From assembly GCF_007988865.1 (NCBI RefSeq), contig NZ_BJUY01000020.1, forward strand, positions 1 through 37,058: DNA of 37,058 bases. The letters run 5' to 3'. The stretch comes from Alkalibacterium kapii. GTDB taxonomy: Bacteria; Bacillota; Bacilli; Lactobacillales; Carnobacteriaceae_A. The notes beneath the pieces are model-generated. The model saw nothing but the letters and a program-made list of their open reading frames with translations, was not told the DNA's origin and searched no databases. The position numbers were made by a program, and so were the translations under genes. Positions 1 through 8,724 of the stretch are shown one piece after another; the stretch's first letter is position 1; the number at the start of each line of letters is the position of its first letter.

Positions 1-131
1 CGACATTTCTTTTCAAATGATTGAACTGAAACAGCTTTTTTCTTTAAAAACACAAAGTATTACTACAACGCCCAGCTGAACTACGTTTAACGGTTATCCA
101 GCGAAGTAAAACGAGTCATCGTCAAATTTTG

Positions 132-1163
132 TTATGTCTTCTTTATTGCAGAAAGTAAATCTTTCACCTTTTCAATCGCATCTTCTACACTTTGAGACTC
201 AATTGAAGTAACGAGCTCCTCATCACAGTTGGATGAATGATCGTAACGCGGATCATAATAGTAAATCAGTAAATTCTTGATTACTGTATGATAGTCTTTA
301 TTTTTTAGAGCTTCTTCAATTTCATGCGCCACAGGAGTATGAATGCGGCGCTTTATTCTGTGAAAAGCTTCAACGACCTCGTCATGATGATCAGAAGGGG
401 AGTAGTCACTTAAAATATTTTTCACCCGTTCATCGATCGGCAAATGGACAAACAACTGTGGACTGGCTTCTTTATGCTGGTAGAAACGATTTGGAATCGT
501 CACTTTACCGATGCGTGCGCTCTCGCCTTCAATCAAAATATAAGGAGCATCCTGATATTTCAGAAGCGCTTCGCCCAGTAAGAGATTGAACATGCGCTGA
601 TTGTTTGGTTTGCGTCCGATTCCGCCGAATATAGAACCACGGTGATCTGCCATGCCTTCCAGGTCTATCACGGGATAGTCTTCTGCCTTTAATTGATGCA
701 GGATGTGAGTTTTTCCATTCCCGGTATGTCCGTTCAAGACATATAAAGGAGGGTAAGGCAGAGAATTGATCTGTTCTTTTGTCCAGTTTCGATAATTTCT
801 GATTCCACCCTTCAAACGGCTGACGGGAACATTCATCAAGTTATTTACTGTTGCAGCAGTTTTACTACGCATACCGCCACGCCAGCAAAAGACCGTTACA
901 GGCGTACCTAATTCTTTGAACGCTTTTATAAATTCCGGCAATTTCTTTGAAAAAATATCCAGTCCCAGTTCCTTGGCTGCATCCTGACCTTCCTCATTAT
1001 AAATAGTCCCTACAAGAGCGCGTTCTTCGGTTGAAAACAAGGGAATATTAATCGCGCCGGGGATCGTTGCTTCTTCAAATTCTTTGGGAGAACGCACATC
1101 GACCAATGTATGTTTTTGATTTTTTAAATAGTAAAGTTCTTCTGGTGAAACATCTTTAAACAT
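132..1163 (-). CDS. mnmH: tRNA 2-selenouridine synthase MnmH (SelU/YbbB)
   Basis: Replaces sulfur by selenium at the wobble 2-thiouridine of some tRNAs, using selenophosphate. The 343 residues hold an N-terminal rhodanese domain (about 1-125) with the catalytic-loop cysteine in FCWRGGMRS, then a P-loop domain starting at about 143 with Walker A GHTGNGKT. This order is diagnostic of the family, and the length is slightly below the roughly 360 residues of the E. coli protein. The start ATG follows an AAAGGA Shine-Dalgarno. It lies 18 nt downstream of selD on the same strand, so the two are very likely co-transcribed and the selenium donor is made next door. No terminator was seen between the genes. 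Identification is firm. Actual selenium use by the organism is inferred. Confidence 0.95.
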   Translation of the reverse strand: MFKDVSPEELYYLKNQKHTLVDVRSPKEFEEATIPGAINIPLFSTEERALVGTIYNEEGQDAAKELGLDIFSKKLPEFIKAFKELGTPVTVFCWRGGMRSKTAATVNNLMNVPVSRLKGGIRNYRNWTKEQINSLPYPPLYVLNGHTGNGKTHILHQLKAEDYPVIDLEGMADHRGSIFGGIGRKPNNQRMFNLLLGEALLKYQDAPYILIEGESARIGKVTIPNRFYQHKEASPQLFVHLPIDERVKNILSDYSPSDHHDEVVEAFHRIKRRIHTPVAHEIEEALKNKDYHTVIKNLLIYYYDPRYDHSSNCDEELVTSIESQSVEDAIEKVKDLLSAIKKT

Positions 1164-1181
1164 GTTTGTATCCTTTCTTTC

Positions 1182-2222
1182 TTATTTCACAGTGATGTGT
1201 CCAGGTTCGCCATCAGTAATTTCTCCTATCACTTTAGCGTTGACACCTTTATCTTGAAGTGCATCCAGTAACTCCTGCGATTCCTCTGCACCAATAGCCA
1301 TAAGCAGGCCACCGGATGTTACAGCATCAGCCAAAATAAGCTGATCGATTTCGTCATACCTCTCATCAAACTGAACGACATCTTTTACGTGTTTCAGATT
1401 ATTTTTAGAACCGCCGGGAACAACACCCTGGTCAGCCAGTTCTCTTACACGCGGCAGTACAGGAACATCACTTTTCTTTAAAGTGATCGCCTGGTGACTT
1501 TCGGTCGCCATTTCAGTTAAATGTCCCAAAAGACCAAAGCCGGTAACGTCTGTACAAGCATGGACGTCAAAGTCTTTCACGGTTTCTGCCGCTGTTTTAT
1601 TTAAAGTAGCCATAACGTTCGTGACACGTTTCGTTTCTTCTTCAGAAAGTAAACCGCGTTTGATGGCAGTGGTCGATATGCCAACACCGATAGGCTTAGT
1701 CAAGATCAGTTTGTCACCTTTTTTTGCGCCGGCGTTCGTTAAAACGTGATCAGGATGGATCGTTCCGGTGACCGACAGACCGAATTTAGGTTCCTTGTCA
1801 TCGATCGAGTGCCCGCCAACCAGGTTGCAGTCCGCTTCCTGAACCTTATCGCTGGCTCCACGAAGGATTTCAGTCAGGATTGCCTTGTCCAGATCAAAAA
1901 TAGGGAAGGCAACGATATTCAGCGCGGTGACCGGTTTTCCTCCCATGGCATACACATCGCTCAATGCATTTGCTGCGGCTACTTGACCGAAGTCATAGGG
2001 ATCATCGACGATCGGGGTAAAGAAATCAAGCGTCTGAACGATAGCCAGATCATCAGTCAGTTTGTAAACGCCCGCGTCATCACCAGTATCCAAGCCAACC
2101 AGCAGATTCGGATCCTTTTTCTGTGCAGGCAAATCAAACAAAACGTCATGTAATTCAGTCGGACCGATCTTGCAGCCGCATCCGCCTTTAGTTGTCAATG
2201 TCGTTAATTTTACTTGAGTCAT
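1182..2222 (-). CDS. selD: selenide, water dikinase SelD
   Basis: Makes selenophosphate from selenide and ATP. The N-terminal catalytic stretch GGCGCKIG carries Cys15, Cys17 and Lys18, so the active-site position is cysteine, not selenocysteine. Further family signatures are GLDTGDDAGVY, an LDFFTPIVDDPYDFG segment and the glycine-rich TDVTGFGLLGH. At 346 residues it has full family length. The start ATG at 2222 has GAAAGAAGGATG just upstream. It is first in a two-gene unit with mnmH. No selA, selB or Sec tRNA gene lies in the window, so the visible selenium use is tRNA modification only. Confidence 0.96.
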   Translation of the reverse strand: MTQVKLTTLTTKGGCGCKIGPTELHDVLFDLPAQKKDPNLLVGLDTGDDAGVYKLTDDLAIVQTLDFFTPIVDDPYDFGQVAAANALSDVYAMGGKPVTALNIVAFPIFDLDKAILTEILRGASDKVQEADCNLVGGHSIDDKEPKFGLSVTGTIHPDHVLTNAGAKKGDKLILTKPIGVGISTTAIKRGLLSEEETKRVTNVMATLNKTAAETVKDFDVHACTDVTGFGLLGHLTEMATESHQAITLKKSDVPVLPRVRELADQGVVPGGSKNNLKHVKDVVQFDERYDEIDQLILADAVTSGGLLMAIGAEESQELLDALQDKGVNAKVIGEITDGEPGHITVK

Positions 2223-2431
2223 ATATTTTCATCCTTCTTTCAATAAGTCTCTACCGTTCTATTTTAACACGCATTTCACTAATCTGAGGTAATAGAGTGA
2301 AATTTTTTTCGAAATAAAAAATAAACGCTTCAACAGCCATGTTTTTTCTAAATGACTAATAACCCTAGACGCCATTATGTTAAACTGATATTTAAGTAAA
2401 CGGTATTAGGGATTATTTACGAGGTGAACAA

Positions 2432-3163
2432 ATGTCAAAAAACATTCATATTGCAGTAGTAGATGATGAAACGATTCAGCTTGATACGATGATATCATTG
2501 ATCACGCAAGCAGCCAAAAAAGTGAACTTAATTAGTAATATCAGCGCATTTTCCAGTGGAGAATCTTTCTTATTCGAGTTAGAAGATCAACCTGATATGG
2601 ATATGGTCTTTTTAGATATCGAAATGAAGCAGGTAGACGGCTTGAAAGTGGCTAAAAAAATCAGAGAAAAAAATCAGCAAATGACGATCGTATTTGCTAC
2701 GGCTTATACTGAATATGCAGTACAAGGTTATGATGTTCAGGCATTGGATTATTTATTAAAGCCTATCAAAGTAGGAGATGTTGTCCGTGTTTTAAAGCGT
2801 CATCTTGATAGAAAACCCTTTGCCAGAAAAACGATTACTATAGAGACTCAAGGTGAGATTTCAAAAATCGATCAAGAAGAAATATTATACATTGAGGTAA
2901 ACAGACGCGAGTGTGCGATTCATCTCAAGGATAAAATTTTGACTGTAAATGAGACACTTAAAGAACTGGCTGATCGATTGAGCAATGATTTTATTCAAAC
3001 GCATCGCAGTTATTTAATCAATGTTGCTCATATCAATCGGTTAATAAGTAAAGATGCAGAACTATCTAATGGAGAACAAGTACCCGTTTCAAGACGTTTA
3101 ATTAAAGACGTACAAGAACGTTTCATTGCTTATCATAAGGAGACAGTATTTTATAATGACTAA
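2432..3163 (+). CDS. LytTR-family response regulator
   Basis: Cytoplasmic transcription factor of the LytR/AgrA type. Residues 1-120 form a receiver domain: acidic pair Asp11/Asp12, phospho-acceptor Asp62 in VFLDIEM, Thr90 in FATAYTEY and Lys110 in LLKPIK. Residues about 134-236 form a LytTR DNA-binding domain (EEILYIEVNRRECAIH, then THRSYLINVAHI). At 243 residues it has the normal length. A GAGGTGAAC Shine-Dalgarno precedes the ATG. Its last 8 bases overlap the start of the kinase gene, so the two are translationally coupled. Regulators of this class usually control peptide export, bacteriocin or cell-envelope genes, and the adjacent exporter genes are the obvious candidate target. That link is inferred. 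Confidence 0.92.
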   Translation: MSKNIHIAVVDDETIQLDTMISLITQAAKKVNLISNISAFSSGESFLFELEDQPDMDMVFLDIEMKQVDGLKVAKKIREKNQQMTIVFATAYTEYAVQGYDVQALDYLLKPIKVGDVVRVLKRHLDRKPFARKTITIETQGEISKIDQEEILYIEVNRRECAIHLKDKILTVNETLKELADRLSNDFIQTHRSYLINVAHINRLISKDAELSNGEQVPVSRRLIKDVQERFIAYHKETVFYND

Positions 3164-3878
3164 TATGATTTGGGCAGGGATACTAATCAGTATCATTGTA
3201 TTTGGTGTGTTTATTTATTTCAGACAGAAAAAGCTGATAGATTATTATAAAATACAAGAAAAGGAATTAGATCGATATGCCATTGAAGTAGAGGCGATTT
3301 ATAACCAGATGCGGGGTATCCGTCATGACTATCGCAATCATCTACAAGTAATGAACACCTTAATAAATAATCAGCGAATAAATGAATTGGATGCCTACAT
3401 TAAACAACTGACGAATGAGCTGAATCAGGTAGACACTATTATTCAAACGGGTAATACGATGATCGATGCTATTGTTAATACAAAGCTTACAACAGCCAAA
3501 AATAAAGGGATCGAATTATTTGCGACAGCGATCGCACCAAAAGTTCTGTCCATTGAACATGTGGACTTGGCGATCATATTAGGAAATTTACTTAATAATG
3601 CGATTGAAGCCACGATCAAAGAAACAGATAAATTGGATGAACAATTTATTCGATTATACATTGCCCCGATGAAGCAGACGTTGTATATTAGTGTGACGAA
3701 TACAATGAGTGAAAATCCAAAACCTTCTTTTATTTCACTAAAAAACGTGAACAGAAGAGGATATGGTTTGTCCAGGATAAATCGGGCAGTAGAAAAATAT
3801 GAAGGCATCGTAAACCGCAAGTGGGAAAAAAATGTTTTTGCAACAGAAGTAACGCTGCCGCTAAAAAACCATTCGTGA
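3156..3878 (+). CDS. short GHKL sensor histidine kinase
   Basis: Partner kinase of the upstream response regulator. I take the ATG at 3156 (240 residues), which has AAGGAG upstream, rather than the in-frame TTG at 3126. Only one transmembrane segment is visible (about 5-22), followed by a coiled region and the phospho-acceptor motif RHDYRNH (His57). The ATPase domain has an N-box LGNLLNNAIEA (142-152) and a G-box GYGL (202-205). There is no extracytoplasmic or cytoplasmic input domain, unlike AgrC-type kinases with six or seven membrane spans. The signal must come through the membrane segment or through a partner, perhaps the neighbouring ABC exporter (inference). Family membership is secure; the stimulus is unknown. 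Confidence 0.9.
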   Translation: MTNMIWAGILISIIVFGVFIYFRQKKLIDYYKIQEKELDRYAIEVEAIYNQMRGIRHDYRNHLQVMNTLINNQRINELDAYIKQLTNELNQVDTIIQTGNTMIDAIVNTKLTTAKNKGIELFATAIAPKVLSIEHVDLAIILGNLLNNAIEATIKETDKLDEQFIRLYIAPMKQTLYISVTNTMSENPKPSFISLKNVNRRGYGLSRINRAVEKYEGIVNRKWEKNVFATEVTLPLKNHS

Positions 3879-3896
3879 CAAAATAATAACCATTCA

Positions 3897-3926
3897 TACA
3901 CTTCTGTGCAGGAAGTGTATTTTTTT
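3897..3926 (+). terminator. intrinsic terminator after the two-component genes
   Basis: Perfect 8-bp stem TACACTTC/GAAGTGTA with a 7-nt loop, followed by seven T residues. It separates the two-component operon from the ABC exporter genes, so the exporter probably has its own promoter or relies on read-through. Confidence 0.88.
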
Positions 3927-3953
3927 AGGTAAGATAAGGTGGAGGTGAAGAAA

Positions 3954-5774
3954 ATGAAAGAAAAAGGAAGACTCCTAAAGATATTATTGAAAGAACTCTA
4001 TGATTTTAAACCTAAAATTTTCATTGTAATACTTTTGCATATAATAGTGAATGCGGTTCTACCATTACTGCAATTATTACTTTCAGCATCTGTAATTGAG
4101 TGGCTATTATCCAATGTAGCTATTCAAGATTATCTAGTACGTCTTTTACTATTTGTAGCAGTAGTTGGATCAGTGCAGATGCTCCAGAATTACTTTAATA
4201 TATTCATAGAAGAGAATATGAATCATCTAAGAGTCTATATTAGAAATAAAATTCAGAGAAAATACCTGACTCTAGATTATCCACAACTGATTGGGAAAGA
4301 AGCTCAGGAACGATATAACAATGCGAATGAATTAACAGACAATAATCAGTCATTGTTTGGAAGGATACTTATGGAGGTCACCCAATGGGGCAGTTCTATT
4401 TTAGGAGTATTTATTTATGTAAATATTTTAGTCCAATTAGAATCATTGTTTATCATATTAGTTGGGATCTTTGCATTGATAGTCGTTGGTTTTAATATCC
4501 TTCAGGTTAAAATAGATCGAAAATTATTTAACAGTAAAGCATCGAACACTCAAAAATTGAGATATTTAAGAAAAGTCTATGGGGAATCTAGAATCACTAA
4601 GGACGTAAGGGTTTTTCAGATGCAGAAGTGGTTCAAGAAAATTGAAGAAAAGACAATCGACAAATACTATAAAATCGTTAAACCAAAAGTTAGGCTGACA
4701 TGGGCGGAAAGCACAGTAGTTAACGTAGCTATTATTGGATTGTCAGCTTTATCATATATCAGAAGTGTCCAGTTGATCGTTTCGGGTTCGATACCTGTGT
4801 CCAGTTTCGTCATATTTGCCGGATCAGTTACTATCTTGGCTCAAACTATTATTACTTTTATCTCAGTGTCAGGCAAAATGAACACAAGTTTAAATGAAAC
4901 CAAAAAATATGATGATTTTATGTCACAAGCACAAGTTTTCAATCATGGAGAAGGAAAAGCTTTACCTGAAGAACCACTTTCCATAGAATTGAGGGGTGTG
5001 TCTTATACGTATCCTAATAATGTTGAACCGACAATAGATAATATCACATTAACTTTATATCCATATGAAAGTCTCGCGATTGTTGGTGAAAATGGTGCAG
5101 GGAAGTCAACGCTGATTAATTTGATTACGGGTCTGCTTAAACCTGATTCGGGCGAAATATTGATTAACGGAATACCTCAGAGTGAATTCAACATTCACGA
5201 TTACTATGCATTATTTGCACCTGTTTTTCAGGAAAAATTCTTGTTGACTTATTCAATTCGAGACACAATTATACAAGGTTTACCTTTTAATGAACAGAAG
5301 TACAATAAAGTTATTAAGTTAAGCGGTATAGATAAAATTATTGACCAATTTAAAAATCATGACCAGACAAAAATCGTTCGAGCTGTCTATACTGATGGTG
5401 TAAGCTTGTCGGGTGGTCAGTTACAGAAATTGAAATTGGCGCAGGCTCTGTATAAGGATTCATCAGTACTCGTATTAGATGAACCGACAGCCGCACTGGA
5501 TCCGCTTGCTGAGCATCAGGTTTATAAAGATTATTTTCATTTTTCAAAAGACAAGCTGTCTATCTTCATTTCGCATCGTCTCTCATCCACGCGTTTTTGT
5601 GATCGGGTTATATATATTAAAAACGGTAAAATAACTGAAACAGGTACGCACGATGAGCTGATAGCAGCACAGAAAGACTACTTCAAGTTATTTGAAGCTC
5701 AAGCGTATTACTATAGAAATGATCATAGGGAAGATAGTGAAGAACGGACTCTTGTAAAGGGCGGTGTGATTTAA
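3954..5774 (+). CDS. ABC exporter half-transporter (TMD-NBD), subunit 1
   Basis: Membrane domain (about 1-320, several hydrophobic spans) fused to a nucleotide-binding domain (about 335-580). The NBD has Walker A GENGAGKST, Q-loop PVFQEKF, canonical signature LSGGQ, Walker B VLVLDEPTAALD with the catalytic Glu, and H-loop SHR. I use the ATG at 3954 (606 residues), preceded by GGTGGAGGTG; the upstream GTG at 3939 lies inside that Shine-Dalgarno. The stop overlaps the start of the next half-transporter (TAATG), which implies a heterodimer. The substrate is unknown. The position after a LytTR/GHKL pair suggests export of a peptide or an antimicrobial, but no precursor peptide gene was found nearby. 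Confidence 0.9.
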   Translation: MKEKGRLLKILLKELYDFKPKIFIVILLHIIVNAVLPLLQLLLSASVIEWLLSNVAIQDYLVRLLLFVAVVGSVQMLQNYFNIFIEENMNHLRVYIRNKIQRKYLTLDYPQLIGKEAQERYNNANELTDNNQSLFGRILMEVTQWGSSILGVFIYVNILVQLESLFIILVGIFALIVVGFNILQVKIDRKLFNSKASNTQKLRYLRKVYGESRITKDVRVFQMQKWFKKIEEKTIDKYYKIVKPKVRLTWAESTVVNVAIIGLSALSYIRSVQLIVSGSIPVSSFVIFAGSVTILAQTIITFISVSGKMNTSLNETKKYDDFMSQAQVFNHGEGKALPEEPLSIELRGVSYTYPNNVEPTIDNITLTLYPYESLAIVGENGAGKSTLINLITGLLKPDSGEILINGIPQSEFNIHDYYALFAPVFQEKFLLTYSIRDTIIQGLPFNEQKYNKVIKLSGIDKIIDQFKNHDQTKIVRAVYTDGVSLSGGQLQKLKLAQALYKDSSVLVLDEPTAALDPLAEHQVYKDYFHFSKDKLSIFISHRLSSTRFCDRVIYIKNGKITETGTHDELIAAQKDYFKLFEAQAYYYRNDHREDSEERTLVKGGVI

Positions 5775-7600
5775 TGGATAAGGTTAAAATATTTAAACGT
5801 GCATTCGGAGATTTAATTAGGATCGGAAAAAGATATTACATTTTATTTTTTTCACAATCTCTTGCGAATTACAGCTTACCTTTTATAGGATTTATTTACA
5901 TGACTCGAATCGTAGACGCATTGAGCAGGAGCAATATGGGAGTGGTCCCCAGTCTTGTTTTTCAGTATCTTAGTATATTGCTTGTTCTGCAGTTGATTGC
6001 AGGCTGGTTGGAGCCATTAGTTGATAATGAAGAGTCGCTTTTTTTAAGAAAATTATTTGCCGAGCCAAATAAAAAGATGCTCTCCATGCATTATCACTAT
6101 GCTGAAAGTTCAGAGGTGAGGGAGCAACTTGAAATCATCAACCGGAGTATGATGAGTAGTCAATCCTCCCTGCCAATGTTGAATGTTCGGATAAAAGAAA
6201 TGATGCCTGGAGTCATAAGCGTTATCTGGGGGATTACTTTACTCACACCACTGTTCAAGGTTAATGTAAGTTCACTACCAGATGGATTTATGTGGATGCA
6301 CCCTGTTGTTATTTTAGCTGTATTTGTTACTTTAATAGGAATCAGTATAGTTATTCAAACAAAAATATCTAAAAAATCAAGTGAAAGACTAACGGAGATG
6401 TTATCTGAACTAAAACTGTCAAATGCAATTTTCTTTTATGAAGATCAAATATTGGAAGATGTCAAATCAGGAAAAGAAATACGTTTATATAATTTGACTG
6501 ATAAAATGATAGCTAATAAAAAAAGAGATTCAAATCATACAGAGAAATTACTTTCATCCAATTATAAGAAGTTTAGAAGGATGATTATTCCAACTTCGGG
6601 TTTATTTCATATAATGACTTACTTAACTTATGCATACGTAGGCATACTTGTTTTGCTTGGTACTCTTCCTGTTGCTTTGATCATTCAGTTATCCAGTGCA
6701 TTAAGTCGAATGATATCAGCATTACCTGACGTTATCCAGCATGGAATGATGATGATATCTTCTCCTGAAGAGCTAAAAAGCTATTATGCCTTCATGGACT
6801 TACCGGATGAGGAAGTTGTGGGTAGTTTACCAGTTGAAAAACGGCTGGATAATGACTACACGTTTGATATCGAGAACCTCTCGTTTGCTTACCCTGGTTC
6901 TGAAGAGTTCGTTTTAAAAAATATTACGGAGGCATTTGAAGTAGGTAAAAAATATGCAATCGTTGGAGAGAATGGATCAGGTAAAACAACATTTATAAAA
7001 CTGCTTACTCGATTATACGAACCAACGGAAGGTAAAATAAAGATGAACAAAATCGACACAAAAAAATATGACCTGAAAGAATATTTCAATTTGTTTGGAG
7101 TGGTCTTTCAGGACTATCACCTTGTTGGATTTTCGCTGGGACAGAATATTTCCGTGGCACCCACGTATGATAAAGAGAGAGTAATGGCGACTTTGGTTAA
7201 GGTAGGGTTAGGAACATTTGTGAGAACTCTTCCTGATCAGCTGGACACTTATCTTGGGACTGAATTCAACGACTCAGGTGTAAACGTGTCAGCCGGTCAG
7301 GAACAGAAAATAGCTATTGCCCGCTCTTTATATAAAGATGCTCCAGTCATGATACTGGATGAACCAACGGCAGCTCTTGATCCATTGACTGAATTTGAAA
7401 TTTATCAGAATTTCGACAAGTTGGTACAGGATAAAACAGCTTTTTATATTTCTCATAGATTGTCCAGTTCTAAATTCTGCGATGAAGTCCTGGTCTTTGA
7501 TAAAGGAGAAATCATTCAGAGAGGGAGTCACGAAGACTTAGTTAAAACAGAAGGGAAATATCAGGATTTATGGAATGCTCAAGCTCAGTATTATCAGTAG
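5774..7600 (+). CDS. ABC exporter half-transporter (TMD-NBD), subunit 2
   Basis: Second half of the exporter, 608 residues. The NBD has Walker A GENGSGKTT, Q-loop VVFQDYH, Walker B VMILDEPTAALD and H-loop SHR. Its signature motif reads VSAGQ instead of LSGGQ. Unequal ATP sites are common in heterodimeric exporters, so this fits pairing with the upstream subunit, which keeps LSGGQ. The start overlaps the previous stop by one base. Both proteins end in a similar QAQYY/QAYYY tail. A strong hairpin terminator follows at 7645. Transporter class is certain; cargo is unknown. Confidence 0.9.
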   Translation: MDKVKIFKRAFGDLIRIGKRYYILFFSQSLANYSLPFIGFIYMTRIVDALSRSNMGVVPSLVFQYLSILLVLQLIAGWLEPLVDNEESLFLRKLFAEPNKKMLSMHYHYAESSEVREQLEIINRSMMSSQSSLPMLNVRIKEMMPGVISVIWGITLLTPLFKVNVSSLPDGFMWMHPVVILAVFVTLIGISIVIQTKISKKSSERLTEMLSELKLSNAIFFYEDQILEDVKSGKEIRLYNLTDKMIANKKRDSNHTEKLLSSNYKKFRRMIIPTSGLFHIMTYLTYAYVGILVLLGTLPVALIIQLSSALSRMISALPDVIQHGMMMISSPEELKSYYAFMDLPDEEVVGSLPVEKRLDNDYTFDIENLSFAYPGSEEFVLKNITEAFEVGKKYAIVGENGSGKTTFIKLLTRLYEPTEGKIKMNKIDTKKYDLKEYFNLFGVVFQDYHLVGFSLGQNISVAPTYDKERVMATLVKVGLGTFVRTLPDQLDTYLGTEFNDSGVNVSAGQEQKIAIARSLYKDAPVMILDEPTAALDPLTEFEIYQNFDKLVQDKTAFYISHRLSSSKFCDEVLVFDKGEIIQRGSHEDLVKTEGKYQDLWNAQAQYYQ

Positions 7601-7644
7601 AAACTCTTTTTAAAAGCATACTAAACAAAATAATGGATAAAGAG

Positions 7645-7684
7645 AGCCACCTTAAGGAACATGATTGTTCAGCTTAAGGTGGCT
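7645..7684. terminator. bidirectional intrinsic terminator between convergent genes
   Basis: Long stem AGCCACCTTAAG/CTTAAGGTGGCT with an inner GAACA/TGTTC stem and a TGAT loop. It sits between the end of the exporter operon (plus) and the end of the membrane-protein gene (minus). The T-tracts on either side are weak, so efficiency rests on the long stem. Confidence 0.8.
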
Positions 7685-7712
7685 TATTTGTAAAAATATT
7701 TAAAACTATTGA

Positions 7713-8492
7713 TTAATTTCTTTTGAAAACCTTTACTCCAATATAATAAAGAGTGACTGCCAGGATAACAGATACATAAATAATTAAATTATTTGTTTTT
7801 ACTGTATCAAAAAATATCAAGAGAATAATTGATGCACTGTAAAGGATTTGACCAGCCAATACCCTGGTTTTATTTGCCCTGTTACCTTGATCATCCACTG
7901 CCTCTTCCTTTGATAAGAACCAGAAAAGCACAAAAGATAAGCCGAATAAAACAAGCGAATAGACCGTTTGGCTGTTTAAGCTATCGAAACTGTTGAATCT
8001 CAAATAATCCCAGATGAAGCTTTGTATCAAGAATAATATGGAAGCCACTGCATTTATGACAACAAGCGTTTTAGTTAATCTTCGCCCTCTTGAAACGAAA
8101 TAGATGGCTAAAAGAAAAACAGCGAGATAAATACTGTTGTCATTGCTGAAAGACAGATAAGTAGTTAATCCCAGAACCAGTAGCATATCAAATATTGTGA
8201 CTGGCTTACCGCAAAGTCCATTGACCATTCGCAGCGTCAAAAGCAGCCAGGCGATGATCAGTAATGATATCGATTCATAATGAAAAATATTTATCAGCGA
8301 AATAGCCGCGGCTAAAAGTGCAGAATAATCGTGTTTCGGATCGATTTCTCTAGTAAGCGCCCAAGTTAAAAAGGTACCGCCTCCTATATATAATCCCGCA
8401 ATGATCTCCCCAGTGACGACCCAGCCTGCAATAGCGACAAGCGCAGTCAATATAACGATTATGAGATTGGGTTTATGTTTCAAATCGATCAT
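7713..8492 (-). CDS. unrecognised integral membrane protein (about 8 spans)
   Basis: 259 residues, almost entirely hydrophobic, with about eight predicted transmembrane helices. Short loops include TREIDPKHDYSA (residues about 47-58) and a charged loop SKEEAVDDQGNRANKTR near residue 195. No catalytic or transport motif was recognised. The ATG at 8492 has only a weak AGGTAG upstream. It is convergent with the exporter operon and divergent from the next membrane-protein gene. A 19-nt sequence 40 nt upstream of the start recurs upstream of the DUF454 gene at 29873 (see repeats). The function is not known to me. Confidence 0.7.
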   Translation of the reverse strand: MIDLKHKPNLIIVILTALVAIAGWVVTGEIIAGLYIGGGTFLTWALTREIDPKHDYSALLAAAISLINIFHYESISLLIIAWLLLTLRMVNGLCGKPVTIFDMLLVLGLTTYLSFSNDNSIYLAVFLLAIYFVSRGRRLTKTLVVINAVASILFLIQSFIWDYLRFNSFDSLNSQTVYSLVLFGLSFVLFWFLSKEEAVDDQGNRANKTRVLAGQILYSASIILLIFFDTVKTNNLIIYVSVILAVTLYYIGVKVFKRN

Positions 8493-8531
8493 TCTACCTA
8501 AAGTAAAAATAAGACCACTCCTTCATATACA

Positions 8532-8550
8532 AAACTTTTTTACTATCTAT
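8532..8550 (-). repeat. 19-nt intergenic repeat, copy 1
   Basis: AAACTTTTTTACTATCTAT on the plus strand. An identical 19-mer is present at 30019-30037. Both lie upstream of minus-strand membrane-protein genes. It may be a regulatory element or the remnant of a small dispersed repeat. Confidence 0.5.
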
Positions 8551-8642
8551 TAAAAAGTCGTGCTTAGTATTATAAATACTTTATCACACATGCTGTAATA
8601 AAATAACTGTTAAAGCTATTTAAAGCACTTTTAGAACAAAAC

Positions 8643-8676
8643 CTAATATGATACTTTTCATATTAGTGTGTATAAT
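8643..8676 (+). promoter_or_regulatory. palindromic operator-like dyad and -10 box upstream of the 8725 gene
   Basis: A perfect inverted repeat CTAATATGA (8643-8651) / TCATATTAG (8658-8666) with a 6-nt spacer is followed directly by TATAAT (8671-8676). No good -35 hexamer is visible because the dyad occupies that position. This suggests a regulated promoter with an operator across the -35 region. Confidence 0.5.
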
Positions 8677-8724
8677 GGAGCTAAAGAAAATGACAGATTT
8701 ATTATGAACAATAGGAGGAGTAAG

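Noticed and set aside
1-131. Possible gene at the left edge
   Set aside because: Stops in all frames and no start signal; apart from the repeat-like first bases nothing was recognised.
1746-2153. 135-codon plus-strand frame inside selD
   Set aside because: Antisense shadow of a well-supported gene with no ribosome binding site.
2273-2303. ATTTCACT/AGTGAAAT inverted repeat followed by T residues upstream of the response regulator
   Set aside because: Low GC stem with a 15-nt loop and no upstream gene end on that strand; not convincing as a terminator or operator.
3443-3901. 152-codon minus-strand frame over the sensor kinase gene
   Set aside because: Antisense to a gene with clear kinase motifs, and it crosses the terminator.
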